Origin: an uncultured Bacteroidales bacterium
Lineage (GTDB): Bacteria; Bacteroidota; Bacteroidia; Bacteroidales; UBA932
Assembly: GCA_934675095.1 (NCBI GenBank)
Contig: CAKUPC010000007.1
Span: forward strand, 1-48,113
DNA length: 48,113 bases
Direction: 5' to 3'
A model generated the notes under the pieces. The model ran no database searches, was not told the origin of the DNA, and was given only the letters and a program-made list of their open reading frames with translations. The position numbers and the translations under genes were made by a program. Shown here in pieces: positions 17,235 through 26,650 of this stretch (position 1 is the first letter of the stretch; the number at the start of each line of letters is the position of its first letter).

Positions 17235-20200
17235 TTAGAATGTGAATGAAACGCCTCCGGTGACACCGAATGCCCTCGGGTAGGCCGACCAGTCAAATCC
17301 CGGAGTGAGCACGGAGTTCCTTGTGGAAACCTCGGGGTCAGGTCCGGAATATTTTGTGAGCGTGAACACGTTGTCGGCGGAAATATACACCCTCATCGTG
17401 TCGAAGCGCATCTTTCTGAGAGCCTTGCGCGGGAGGGTATATCCCACGGAAACATTTCTCAGACGGAGGAAAGAACCGTCCTCGACGACGCGGGAAGAAT
17501 AGAGATAGATTCCGTTCGCCTGAACCCTCGGGATGTCGCTCTCCGGATTGTCCGGCGTCCATCTGTCCTTGTAGGTGGCCCACTGGTTCGTGTTGGTGAC
17601 GTTTCCGTTCTCGAAGTAGAGCCTGTTGGCGTTCAGGATGTTGTTGCCGTAGCTCCACGAGAAGAATAGATTGACGTCGAAGCCGTGGAAATTGAAGGTC
17701 GTGCCGAATCCTCCTGTGCTGAGCGGCTGTCCGCAGCCGATGACGGTGCGGTCGTTGTCGTCGATGACTCCGTCGCCGTTGATGTCACGGTATTTCGGGT
17801 CTCCCGGTTTCACCGCGCTTTTTCCTACTGTCGAAAGATAAGGCACTCCGTCCTTGAGGGTCGTGCCGGAATTGAAATCGTCGTACTTGTAGGTGCCCTC
17901 ATATATGAATCCGTACATAAGGCCGGATGGCTTGCCGACTTGAGTTATGTACGGGTACTGGCCGTTGAATCTCTGGTCCCATGACACGCCGCTCATCAGC
18001 GAGTACTGGTCGTTGGTAAGCGCCGTGACCTTGTTCCTGTTCATTGCTATGTTGAAGTTTACGCTCCACGCGAAGTTCCTTTTCTGAATCAGCGTCGCGT
18101 CAAGCGTCAGCTCGACTCCCCGGTTGCGCATGGAGCCGATGTTCATCATAGCGGAGGTGTAGCCGGAAGACGCAGGAATCGTGGCCTGGAGAAGCAGGTC
18201 GCGGGTGTTCTTGAGATACCAGTCGGCGGTGAGCTTGAGCCTGCTCTCGAAGAACGAGAGGTCGAGTCCGACGTTCCACTGCTCCGTGCTCTCCCATTTC
18301 AATTTGTCGTTCGTCATGTTTGACGGGAAGTAGCCCGAGACAATCTGGCCGTTGAACACATAGTCATACGAGTTGGCGTCGCCCGGAAGCGTAGAAATCT
18401 GGGAGTAGTAGTCATACGGTGTCGTGGTGCGGTTGTTTCCCGTGAGACCCCATGAGGCACGCAGCTTTCCGTTCGAGAGCCACGAGGCGTCCTTGAGCCA
18501 GTCCTCGCGGTTGAAGTTCCATGACAGTCCGGCGGAAGGGAAGTAGCCCCATCTGTTGCCGGAAGGGAACTTGGACGAGCCGTCGGCGCGGAAGGACGCC
18601 GTGAGGTAGTACTTGTACCTGTAGTTGTAGTTGAGCCTGAAGAGGCCCGACATCATTGTCCAGTCATACTGCCACGGCTTCACGGTCTGGTAGTTTCCCG
18701 TGTGCAGACCGTTCAGCCCGAGGGATTCCGTGGTCATCTGCGTGGCCGCCGTGCCCTTGTAGTCGAATGTCTCGCCCTGCATCGTGAAGCCTCCGAGAAG
18801 CTGGAGATGATGCCTGCGGCGGATGTTCTTCGTCCATGTGAGGGTGTTCTCGTTGAGCCATGTCACCTTGCTGTTCCAGTATATCGCCCCGTTTATTCCC
18901 TTTCCTGAAGGCGAGCCGGCGTAGCCCGTGTAGGTCTGCGTGCCGTTGAATTCCTCGCGGCGGCGCTTGTTCATCGTGTATCCTCCGGTAATCTTGAGCT
19001 TCAGCCCGTCGATGATTTCCCAAGTGAGTCCGGCGTTGGCGTTGAGGTAATCGACTATTGTCTTGCGATGCTCGTTCTGCGCGGTCTTCACCGGATTGAA
19101 GCGGTAGTCGTTCGCTCCGGTCACTTCCGAGTCAACGAGGTCGTCATAGAGGTCGTCGCTGTTCCCGGAGCGCAGCGGCTTCACCGGACGGTAGCCCCAG
19201 ACCGAGTACATGAGCCATCCCGTTGCCGAGGAGGCCGCCTGCGCGTCGGTAGGAGTGACTCCGTTGGTCATCGAGCGGGAGTAGTTCGCAAGCGCGTCCA
19301 GAGTCACCTTCTTGCCGAACTTCTGCTGGAAGTTGATTTTTCCCTGATAGCGCTGGAAATTGGAGCGGATGATGATTCCGTCCTGGTCGAGCGCGGAAAG
19401 GCTTATGTTGTAGCGGTTGCCGGCTTCCTTGCTGCCGCCGGAGACTGAAACGGAGTAGTTCTGGGTGAGGGAAGTGCGGAAAAGCCTGTCCTGCCAGTCG
19501 TTGTAGGGCACTCCGATGTAGTCTTCAGGGGTGTAGGCCGTGATTCCGGCGAGTTCGTCAGCATCCGACGGCTTCAGGTAGGCATTTGTGTTTCCCGTGA
19601 TGTCATAAATCTCCGTCTGGAGCTTCACGAACTCATATCCGTCCATCAGGCTGACCCTGTTGGCAATCTGATTCATTGTCCATGTCGCGTTGAAGTTGAC
19701 CTTAGGCTTGCCTTCCTGTCCCTGCTTTGTGGTGATGACGATTACTCCGTTGGCTCCGCGCGCTCCGTAAATCGCCGTCGCTGATGCGTCCTTGAGGATG
19801 TCGATGGACTCGATGTCGGCGGAGTTGAGCGAGGTCGCCATGGAACTTTCCGTAGGGAAACCGTCTATGACATAGAGAGGTGCGCTGCTCTGGGTGAGGG
19901 AGTTGTTTCCCCGGATGGTGATGTTCGCCTCCGAGCCGAGCGCTCCGTCCGATGTCGTGACCACCACTCCGGCAATCTTTCCCGTGAGAGCCTGGTCGAA
20001 GTTCGTCACCGGGGTCTTCATCAGCTCTCCCATATCGACCTTGCTCACAGAGCCTGTGAGGTCTCTTCTCGCCACAGTTCCGTAGCCCACGCTGACGACT
20101 TCCGCCGCGTCAAGCGAAAGCTGCTCTTCCTTCAGCGTTACGTCAATGCTCGTCCTTCCTCCGACGCTCTGTCTGCTTTCGGCGAATCCGAGGCAGGAGA

Positions 20201-20423
20201 AAATCAGCGTCGCGTCGGGGGATGAGACGGTAAGGACATATCTTCCGTCGATGTCGGTCACCGTTCCGTTCGATGTCCTGCCGTCCTCATACACCGTCAC
20301 CGCAACAAGCGGACTTCCGGTGCCGTCGATAACTCGGCCGCTTACCTTGGTGTTCTGTGCCGACAGTTCAAGTGCCGTACAGAGCAGCAGGATGGCCGTG
20401 AAAATTTTGGTCAAAGTCTGCAT
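17235..20423 (-). CDS. SusC/RagA-family TonB-linked outer-membrane transporter
   Basis: 1062 residues. Signal peptide (about 1-22), then a carboxypeptidase-regulatory-like domain (VSGRVIDGTGSPLVAVTVYE), the SusC plug with VVSVGYGTVARRDLTGSVSK, GANGVIVITTKQG, and a 22-strand barrel ending in the aromatic residue Phe (VSFTF). It imports oligosaccharides across the outer membrane with energy from TonB-ExbBD. Start ATG 20423 lies 50 bases after the PL8 lyase stop, and SusD follows after 12 bases, so lyase, SusC, SusD and the DUF5017 protein form one operon. No separate promoter is visible in the 50-base gap. Typical length; no disruption. Confidence 0.97.
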   Translation of the reverse strand: MQTLTKIFTAILLLCTALELSAQNTKVSGRVIDGTGSPLVAVTVYEDGRTSNGTVTDIDGRYVLTVSSPDATLIFSCLGFAESRQSVGGRTSIDVTLKEEQLSLDAAEVVSVGYGTVARRDLTGSVSKVDMGELMKTPVTNFDQALTGKIAGVVVTTSDGALGSEANITIRGNNSLTQSSAPLYVIDGFPTESSMATSLNSADIESIDILKDASATAIYGARGANGVIVITTKQGQEGKPKVNFNATWTMNQIANRVSLMDGYEFVKLQTEIYDITGNTNAYLKPSDADELAGITAYTPEDYIGVPYNDWQDRLFRTSLTQNYSVSVSGGSKEAGNRYNISLSALDQDGIIIRSNFQRYQGKINFQQKFGKKVTLDALANYSRSMTNGVTPTDAQAASSATGWLMYSVWGYRPVKPLRSGNSDDLYDDLVDSEVTGANDYRFNPVKTAQNEHRKTIVDYLNANAGLTWEIIDGLKLKITGGYTMNKRRREEFNGTQTYTGYAGSPSGKGINGAIYWNSKVTWLNENTLTWTKNIRRRHHLQLLGGFTMQGETFDYKGTAATQMTTESLGLNGLHTGNYQTVKPWQYDWTMMSGLFRLNYNYRYKYYLTASFRADGSSKFPSGNRWGYFPSAGLSWNFNREDWLKDASWLSNGKLRASWGLTGNNRTTTPYDYYSQISTLPGDANSYDYVFNGQIVSGYFPSNMTNDKLKWESTEQWNVGLDLSFFESRLKLTADWYLKNTRDLLLQATIPASSGYTSAMMNIGSMRNRGVELTLDATLIQKRNFAWSVNFNIAMNRNKVTALTNDQYSLMSGVSWDQRFNGQYPYITQVGKPSGLMYGFIYEGTYKYDDFNSGTTLKDGVPYLSTVGKSAVKPGDPKYRDINGDGVIDDNDRTVIGCGQPLSTGGFGTTFNFHGFDVNLFFSWSYGNNILNANRLYFENGNVTNTNQWATYKDRWTPDNPESDIPRVQANGIYLYSSRVVEDGSFLRLRNVSVGYTLPRKALRKMRFDTMRVYISADNVFTLTKYSGPDPEVSTRNSVLTPGFDWSAYPRAFGVTGGVSFTF

Positions 20424-20473
20424 TTTATCTTATGGTTATCCGGAAATCTGAGACAATTTATTTCTCACATCTC

Positions 20474-23413
20474 CTATCGTTTCTTCAATATAAATTCTAC
20501 CGGCTGGCCGTTTATGCAGCTCACTGAAAGTCTTGTCCTTCCGTCCTGTGCATCGGCGGTGACGGCCTCATTGTCTTCACTCAGCGCATATTTGCCGTTG
20601 AGGACAACTTCCTTCACCAAAGGCTGGCTCGGCTGCGAGGTCGTGTAGCCCTTTTTCGTAATTCCGAGATCCGGCGTGCAGACGCTCATCACTATGCTTC
20701 CGTCCTCTTTCGCCCGCTCCATCACGATTGTCTCCGGCTGAATCTCGGCTGCAAGGGTATTGTCGGAACTGTAGCCCCCGTAGCTGATGTAGGCGGTGAT
20801 TCCCGTGACAGCGTCCTTCACGACGTGCGCCTCGTTGTCCGCCTGCAGCACGCTGTATGGCAGCTTTTTCGCATATTTCCCGACCTCTTTTCCGCTCGGT
20901 CTCACAAGCATCATATACTCGTAGGAAGCCCCTTTCGGCGCGGTTCCATGGTTGATGTACGCAGTCACGAAATCTCCCTCTCCGGTCTTTTTCTTCGTGT
21001 CGGACGGCGATGACTGATGCTTTTTCTCGACGACGAGTCCTCGTCCGTCCCTTATTATATAGCTGTTCCCGTTGACGTCGGTCAGAACGACTGGCGTATT
21101 CTCCGTGTGTCTGTAGGAATATGGGAATGTCCCGGAATATTCGTCGTTTATATCGACTTCCGCGTCCTTGTCTTCGAGCCTGAGCTGATAGAGCGTGGTC
21201 TCCGTCGGATACTGCGAATTGTTGGAAATACCTGTTCCAATGTGTATTATCCTGTTGTCGAAGCAGAAGACGCTCTTCGTGGCGGTCGCTCCGGCGCAGA
21301 AATTCTTCCTGTCCCTCTCTACGTAAGTGAATGCAAGACAGCCGTTTGCCCCTTCGAGAGACGAGACCCCCGGGAAGCGTGAATCATTTCTTTCCATCAG
21401 CGTCCCTTTCAGCGGGTTCTCAAGAATGTCGAACGGCAGATGCACGGAGGTGACTCCCGGGTAGCGGTTCCAGTCCCAGCCTTCCTGCGCATATCCGCTT
21501 GCCTTCGCCCCGTCGGGGAAGATGACTTGTGCCGAGCCGTAGCTGAGGTAGCGTCCGTAGCGGTTGTCGGCGGCGTAAATCTCCGAACTCCAGACATCTG
21601 AGTTGAATCCCTTGAGGGTGAGCATCCAGCCGCTCCTGCGGTGTACTCCGAATGCGCCGTAATTATAGACGCGGAAGCCGTCCGGAGCCGCATTCGCCTT
21701 TATGCCGGCTTTCTTGAACGCGGAGAGCGCCTTCTTGTCCTTGCCTCCGAGGGCGATGTATGCTCCGGCGAGGTCGGGGTCAGCGGCGAGTCCAGCGCCT
21801 GTAAGGTCTCCGAGCAGTGCGAGCTGCGCGTATGTCTCAACATCCGCGTCCGGAATCCTGCCGTTGAAAGGATGCCTTCCGCAGACTCCTATTCCCCAGT
21901 CGCGCCCGTTGGTGTAGTCATACATGGCCATCAGCGCTTTCTTGAAGTCTTTCCTTGCGGCCTCGTCAATCTCGAAATCCGTCCCGGAGGTGAAGCGTAT
22001 GAACTCTCCGAGCGCCGCGAACGCTCCGACGGAATAGCCCGGGTAGTGCCCGCCGTGGTGGAATGAAGTCCCGTCCATCTTGAGACCTCCCACGGTGCCG
22101 TCCGTGAAGCCGAGTGAGCCGGAGGTCCATGCGCCTAATGCCTTCATATATGCGTATTTTGCATCATCTGACGGAGCCAGCATCGCCGAAACAACGCGGC
22201 AGTTGTGCAGCGTGTGCCATGCGTCGAGCACTCCGTCGCGCGTCTGCTCATAAGGCATACGGACTTCCTGAAGACCGGACCAGTAGCTGAGCGTCTTGAG
22301 ATAGTCCTGAAGCTTTCCCGCCTTTTCGAGCGGTTCTCGCAGAATCCATATTCCTTTATAAAGGTTACGCACCTGATAGCCGTAGTGGTGGTTCGTTCCC
22401 TGACCGCTTCCGTATGCAAATCCCTGGTCTATGGCGTGGTCCATCGCGTCGATGACCTTGCCGACATTGGCGGTGCTGCCCGTGTAGAGATAGTCGAGCG
22501 CGAACCAATAGACGATGTCCTGTATGAAGCGTATCCTCATCTCGCCGGCGGCATTGTTGAATTCGTCGTCGCTCAGCAGCGGCGCTCCGGTTATGCTCCC
22601 GTCCGGCAGACGGCGTATTCCGTATTTGTCGATAAGTCCTTGTGCCCTCGCGAGAAGCGTGTTCTGCGTGTATTCCGCCCCGGGATTGTCATTTTCTGCC
22701 CATTCGTCCATTCTCTTCTCGACGGCCCGGAGCATTTCCTTCTCCTCCGCAGTCACTGGCCTGATTTCCAATTCCTTGTACTGCTCCCATTCCCACAGCC
22801 GGCACCACTGCCAGAGGTCGCGTTCAAGATTGTAATTGTTCTCGGGAATCTGCATATCCGGGGTAATCTGCGCGTGAAGCTTCTTCGTTGGGAAACTTAC
22901 CCTGTCTATATATATGGTACCATGCGGAGCCGCGGATCTTATCGTCATCTTCGCCGCGAGCGTGTTTCTTTCCGAAGGCTTCTTGTCCCCATAGTGTCCG
23001 TCAGGAGTGAGCATATCAATATATTTCATCCATATAGCCCTCCATCCCGTATGGTTCATATTGAAATTGAAATGGCATATTTCATTTCCCAGCCAGTCGT
23101 AAAATGTGAACAGAAGCGGTTCATTCATGGATTCCGTGTTATAAACCCACATCATCAGCCCCGCGCCGTTCACTTTCATCGAAGCCTCAAGCTCCGCGTG
23201 GTTGGCGAACACGAGCTCCGACGTCCCGTCCCAAGAATACTTCACGGACTGTTTCCCGTCCTTGAACTTGTCGGACGAGACACAAGCCTGCCCGTTGCCG
23301 CCAGCGGAAATGAACGACGGCATTCCTCCCTCGAAATTATGTTGGGAGACAATTGCCGCAAAGGCGTTGTGCGAAAGCACTATAAGGGATAAAAGAAATG
23401 CCAGTTTCTTCAT
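20474..23413 (-). CDS. Polysaccharide lyase family 8 (chondroitinase ABC-like)
   Basis: 979 residues, the length of chondroitin ABC lyases. Cleaved signal peptide (about 1-20), so periplasmic or exported. An N-terminal beta-sandwich/CBM-like domain (to about 175) is followed by the alpha/alpha toroid with NHHYGYQVRNLY, then a beta-sandwich C-terminal domain. By spacing with Proteus chondroitinase ABC I (His501, Tyr508, Arg560, Glu653), the equivalents are His453, Tyr460, Arg513 and Glu611. These enzymes cut uronic acid-GalNAc links in chondroitin or dermatan sulfate, often also hyaluronan, by beta-elimination, leaving unsaturated disaccharides. First gene of the minus arm, 50 bases before SusC. 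Substrate choice between chondroitin, dermatan and hyaluronan cannot be read from sequence. Confidence 0.92.
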   Translation of the reverse strand: MKKLAFLLSLIVLSHNAFAAIVSQHNFEGGMPSFISAGGNGQACVSSDKFKDGKQSVKYSWDGTSELVFANHAELEASMKVNGAGLMMWVYNTESMNEPLLFTFYDWLGNEICHFNFNMNHTGWRAIWMKYIDMLTPDGHYGDKKPSERNTLAAKMTIRSAAPHGTIYIDRVSFPTKKLHAQITPDMQIPENNYNLERDLWQWCRLWEWEQYKELEIRPVTAEEKEMLRAVEKRMDEWAENDNPGAEYTQNTLLARAQGLIDKYGIRRLPDGSITGAPLLSDDEFNNAAGEMRIRFIQDIVYWFALDYLYTGSTANVGKVIDAMDHAIDQGFAYGSGQGTNHHYGYQVRNLYKGIWILREPLEKAGKLQDYLKTLSYWSGLQEVRMPYEQTRDGVLDAWHTLHNCRVVSAMLAPSDDAKYAYMKALGAWTSGSLGFTDGTVGGLKMDGTSFHHGGHYPGYSVGAFAALGEFIRFTSGTDFEIDEAARKDFKKALMAMYDYTNGRDWGIGVCGRHPFNGRIPDADVETYAQLALLGDLTGAGLAADPDLAGAYIALGGKDKKALSAFKKAGIKANAAPDGFRVYNYGAFGVHRRSGWMLTLKGFNSDVWSSEIYAADNRYGRYLSYGSAQVIFPDGAKASGYAQEGWDWNRYPGVTSVHLPFDILENPLKGTLMERNDSRFPGVSSLEGANGCLAFTYVERDRKNFCAGATATKSVFCFDNRIIHIGTGISNNSQYPTETTLYQLRLEDKDAEVDINDEYSGTFPYSYRHTENTPVVLTDVNGNSYIIRDGRGLVVEKKHQSSPSDTKKKTGEGDFVTAYINHGTAPKGASYEYMMLVRPSGKEVGKYAKKLPYSVLQADNEAHVVKDAVTGITAYISYGGYSSDNTLAAEIQPETIVMERAKEDGSIVMSVCTPDLGITKKGYTTSQPSQPLVKEVVLNGKYALSEDNEAVTADAQDGRTRLSVSCINGQPVEFILKKR

Positions 23414-23432
23414 AATTTACATCTTTGGAATG

Positions 23433-23440
23433 CAAATGTA
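23433..23440 (-). promoter_or_regulatory. -7 box for the PUL minus arm
   Basis: TACATTTG on the minus strand, a full TAnnTTTG match, 20 bases before the PL8 start. No convincing -33 TTTG, which fits a promoter that needs an activator. It lies only 13 bases from the opposing box at 23454. Confidence 0.5.
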
Positions 23441-23453
23441 ATAAATCTTTTCT

Positions 23454-23461
23454 TAACTTTG
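23454..23461 (+). promoter_or_regulatory. -7 box for the PUL plus arm
   Basis: TAACTTTG on the plus strand, a full TAnnTTTG match, about 60 bases before the GTG at 23522. No -33 TTTG at the usual spacing (nearest TTTG is 26 bases away). The two arms thus share a 108-base divergent control region. Confidence 0.5.
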
Positions 23462-23521
23462 CGCATTACTCCGTTGGCGTGCACGGAAAATTTTTGAACC
23501 GCATAAATTAGAAATATTCAA

Positions 23522-26500
23522 GTGGTATTTAAAGCATTTACAAGAACATACATTTTGCTTGCGGCCGGTCTCCTTCTTTCTGTGGGAGCCGCGGCTCAGT
23601 CCGTTGATTACGGCATTGACCACGGTGTGCTTTCATTTGAGACCGGAGTCTCGCCTGTCGTGCCCGGGAGGCATTCTTCCGTGAGCGTGTCCGGACTGCA
23701 CTATAAGCTCGGCACACATTCGCTTGAATGGAACTGGAAACGCGGCGGCGCGGATCTTTCGATTCCCGGGAGGATTCCCTATATGAAGGAGAATCCCGAC
23801 CCCAAGGAGACCTCCGTCTCGACCTTTGTCTTTTGGGTCTATGCCGACAAGCCTCTTGAGGGCTCGCTGCGCTTTTCTTTCATGAAGGGCGGGCGCGAAT
23901 GCTGCCGCTTCGACTACGGACTTGGATTCACTGGCTGGCGCGGGGCATGGGTCGCCTTCGACAGGGACATGACCGGAACGCCGGAGGAGGGAATGGACGA
24001 GGTCGTGATTACCGCCCCTGCCGGAGTGCGCCGCGGCCACCTGTGGTTTGACGGTATCATAACCTCAGCCTTTGAGGACGTGCGCTATCACACGCCCGAC
24101 TGGCAGGCTCCGTTCGTGAATCAAGACACAAACATTCATTGGCTTGTGCTGAACAAGAGCTGGAATCTCAGACTTGACATTCCGGAGACTGCGCTTTCGG
24201 AGTCGGACATCAGGGATATGGCGACCGTTACGGAGCGCTTTGTCAGTCTTGTCATGCCGGACAAAGTTCCTTCTTTGGACGAACTTCGGAAGATGTACGA
24301 GGGCTATGAGATAAGGGAGAATCCGGACGGTACGGTCACAGGCAAGCCGATCTGGTTCAAGCGTTACGGGGAGACTTTCATCAATCTCGGAATCCGTGAC
24401 GCCTCTGCCGCGTTCAGCAGGGAAGGGCAGCTGCTCAAAGACTATAACAACAACCTTCTGAATGTGGCCGCCGCATGGAACCGCACTTATGACCTCGCTG
24501 AAAAACAGGAACTTGCGCGGATGTATGTGATGATGACAAGGCATCTGCTCGACCAGGGTTTCGCCGCCGGAAGCGCACAGGGGACACTGCACCATCTGGG
24601 CTACAGCATGAGGAATTTCTACATCGCGCCGGTGCTGATGAGGGAGGTTCTGCGTGAAGCCGGCCTTTCCGAACAGGTTCAGCGGGCTATGGAATGGTTC
24701 TCAGGAGTGGGGGAGGTCAAGACCGCTCCGAAAGAACCGGGAATGGACATCGACGCATTCAACACCTCGCTCATGGGCAGGACGGCCTCGCTGCTGATGT
24801 TGGAGGATTCCACTCACAAGTGGGCTTATCTCAAGGCTCTTTCCCGCTGGATAGACAACGGATTCAAGTATGTCGATGGAACGAGGCCATGCTTCAAGAC
24901 CGACGGCTCAATCTATCATCACCGCAAGGCCTACCCGGCATACGCGGTCGGAGGGCTTGACGGTGCGGTCAATTCCGTCTGGATGCTTCGCGGGACTGCT
25001 CTTGCAGTCTCTGAGGAGAGCCACGAAATTCTGAGGCACGCGCTTTTGGAGATGCGCTTCTGGTGCAATCTCCGCTCCTTCCCGCTTGCAATGTCCGGAC
25101 GGCATCCGGACGGAAAGGGCGAACTCTTCCCGAGACACTACGCTATGCTTGCCGAGTCGGGCACTCCGGACGGCAGGTCGCAGATTGATACGGCCCTTGC
25201 CTCCGCGTTTCTGCGCCTTACTCCTGATTCCCGGCCGAGGGAAAAGGCTTGGCACCGCAGTTTTGCCGCTGCCGGCATTGCTCCGGAACCGACTCCGCAG
25301 GGCAGCCGCAGCTACGGCTACAACTGCTCTCTCTCGCACCGCTGCGGAGAGGCGCTTGTCACCTTTGCCGGGCACAGCCGCTACCTCTGGGCTGCGGAGA
25401 TTTACAACGGCGCGAACCACTACGGGCGCTACCTCACCCACGGCAGTATGCAGATTCTCTGCGGCGGAACTCCGGTGATTGACTCCTTCGGGAGCGGCTT
25501 TCAGGTCGATGGCTGGGACTGGCGTCACATACCGGGAACGACAGCGGCGGAAATCCCGATGGAGCGGATGAAGGCGAACGTCCTGAATGTTGATGAGCAC
25601 TCGGGATATGAGGAAATGCTTCTTTCCGACGAATGGTTTGCCGGAGGTGTCTCTCACAGGGGACTTTACGGGGCATTCGCGATGAAGCTGCACGAGCATG
25701 ACAAATATAACGGCAGTCTGCGTGCGCGCAAGTCATTCTTCGCATTCGGAGACAGGATTGTCGCCCTCGGCTCCGACCTTGAGAATGCGCTGCCCGGCTC
25801 AGAGCTTCATACGACCCTGTTACAGAACACGATAACGGAAGACACTCCGACTATGGTAGGCGGCACTCCGGTCAATTCCAGAGACTTCAATGCCGAGCTG
25901 AACTCTCCGCTCACGGTGCTTCGCGACAGGTTTTCCAATGCCTACCTTGTACGCGACGCGCTCGTGCGGGTTTCTCGTGGTCTCCAGCATTCGCTTCACG
26001 AGGAGACTGACGCGCCGACGGAGGGAGTCTTTGAAAAGGCCTATATCTTCCACGGCGGCATTGTCGGAAATGGTGCCGTTGCCGGAGATGACGCCATTGT
26101 CGGGAGTGATACCGTCGCCGGAGACGTTTATATGAATGACGGATATGAGTATATGGTCGGGCTTCAGCCTTCGGACGAACGCCTTGAAGAGTGGAAGTCT
26201 TCGCGTCCATACACCGTCATCCGCCGGGACAGGAACGCTCATGTTGTCAGAGACCATGAGAGCGGCGTGACGGGCTGCGCCGTGTTTGAGGGCGGCGCGG
26301 TTGATTCTCTCATCGTCGAGAGTTCTCCGGCCATGATAATGTACTCCGGAGACGGCATGGAACTTACATTGAGTGTATGCAATCCGGATCTTGCCCTCTA
26401 TGAAGGCGAGGCCGACGAGGTCTATGACGAAAACGGCAAGAGGATTGAGCGCAGCGTATATGGACGCAAATGGATTGACAATCATTGCCTTCCGACAGTC

Positions 26501-26650
26501 GTGCGTCTCAAGGTCAGGGGGCTCTGGGAAATAGCTGACGCGGGAACTTCCGTCGTTGAGGACTCCCGGGAGGACAACTGCACGACATTGACTTTCCGCA
26601 CGGGTGAGGCCGGAACCGAGGAAATCGTGCTCAAAAGAGTCTTGCTATGA
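23522..26650 (+). CDS. Second, divergent PL8 lyase
   Basis: 1042 residues. No ATG serves as start: after an in-frame TAA at 23504 the only usual start codon ahead of the signal peptide is GTG at 23522, giving MVFKAFTR and a clean signal (about 1-26). Layout matches the first PL8: N-terminal beta-sandwich with a WRGAW motif, alpha/alpha toroid with GTLHHLGYSMRNFY, then beta domains. Catalytic candidates are His467, Tyr474, Arg527 and Glu626, the same spacing as in chondroitinase ABC. The two lyases differ strongly elsewhere, suggesting different action (endo and exo) or substrate. A tandem-repeat insertion lies near residue 850. The stop overlaps the start of the sulfatase gene (ATGA), indicating translational coupling. 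In B. thetaiotaomicron a PL8 (BT3350) also neighbours a sulfatase gene. Confidence 0.88.
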   Translation: MVFKAFTRTYILLAAGLLLSVGAAAQSVDYGIDHGVLSFETGVSPVVPGRHSSVSVSGLHYKLGTHSLEWNWKRGGADLSIPGRIPYMKENPDPKETSVSTFVFWVYADKPLEGSLRFSFMKGGRECCRFDYGLGFTGWRGAWVAFDRDMTGTPEEGMDEVVITAPAGVRRGHLWFDGIITSAFEDVRYHTPDWQAPFVNQDTNIHWLVLNKSWNLRLDIPETALSESDIRDMATVTERFVSLVMPDKVPSLDELRKMYEGYEIRENPDGTVTGKPIWFKRYGETFINLGIRDASAAFSREGQLLKDYNNNLLNVAAAWNRTYDLAEKQELARMYVMMTRHLLDQGFAAGSAQGTLHHLGYSMRNFYIAPVLMREVLREAGLSEQVQRAMEWFSGVGEVKTAPKEPGMDIDAFNTSLMGRTASLLMLEDSTHKWAYLKALSRWIDNGFKYVDGTRPCFKTDGSIYHHRKAYPAYAVGGLDGAVNSVWMLRGTALAVSEESHEILRHALLEMRFWCNLRSFPLAMSGRHPDGKGELFPRHYAMLAESGTPDGRSQIDTALASAFLRLTPDSRPREKAWHRSFAAAGIAPEPTPQGSRSYGYNCSLSHRCGEALVTFAGHSRYLWAAEIYNGANHYGRYLTHGSMQILCGGTPVIDSFGSGFQVDGWDWRHIPGTTAAEIPMERMKANVLNVDEHSGYEEMLLSDEWFAGGVSHRGLYGAFAMKLHEHDKYNGSLRARKSFFAFGDRIVALGSDLENALPGSELHTTLLQNTITEDTPTMVGGTPVNSRDFNAELNSPLTVLRDRFSNAYLVRDALVRVSRGLQHSLHEETDAPTEGVFEKAYIFHGGIVGNGAVAGDDAIVGSDTVAGDVYMNDGYEYMVGLQPSDERLEEWKSSRPYTVIRRDRNAHVVRDHESGVTGCAVFEGGAVDSLIVESSPAMIMYSGDGMELTLSVCNPDLALYEGEADEVYDENGKRIERSVYGRKWIDNHCLPTVVRLKVRGLWEIADAGTSVVEDSREDNCTTLTFRTGEAGTEEIVLKRVLL
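26063..26126 (+). repeat. 18-bp tandem repeat inside the second PL8 gene
   Basis: About 3.5 imperfect copies of 18 bases (26063-26080, 26081-26098, 26099-26116, 26117-26126), each like GYCGGARATGRYRCCRTY. It codes for Gly/Ala/Val/Asp-rich residues VGNGAVAGDDAIVGSDTVAG. The frame is kept, so the repeat lengthens a loop in the C-terminal domain. Confidence 0.8.

Noticed and set aside
22205..23392. 395-codon plus-strand frame opposite the first PL8 lyase
   Set aside because: Shadow of the PL8 coding frame; no signal peptide or family motif, and the minus frame keeps all catalytic residues.
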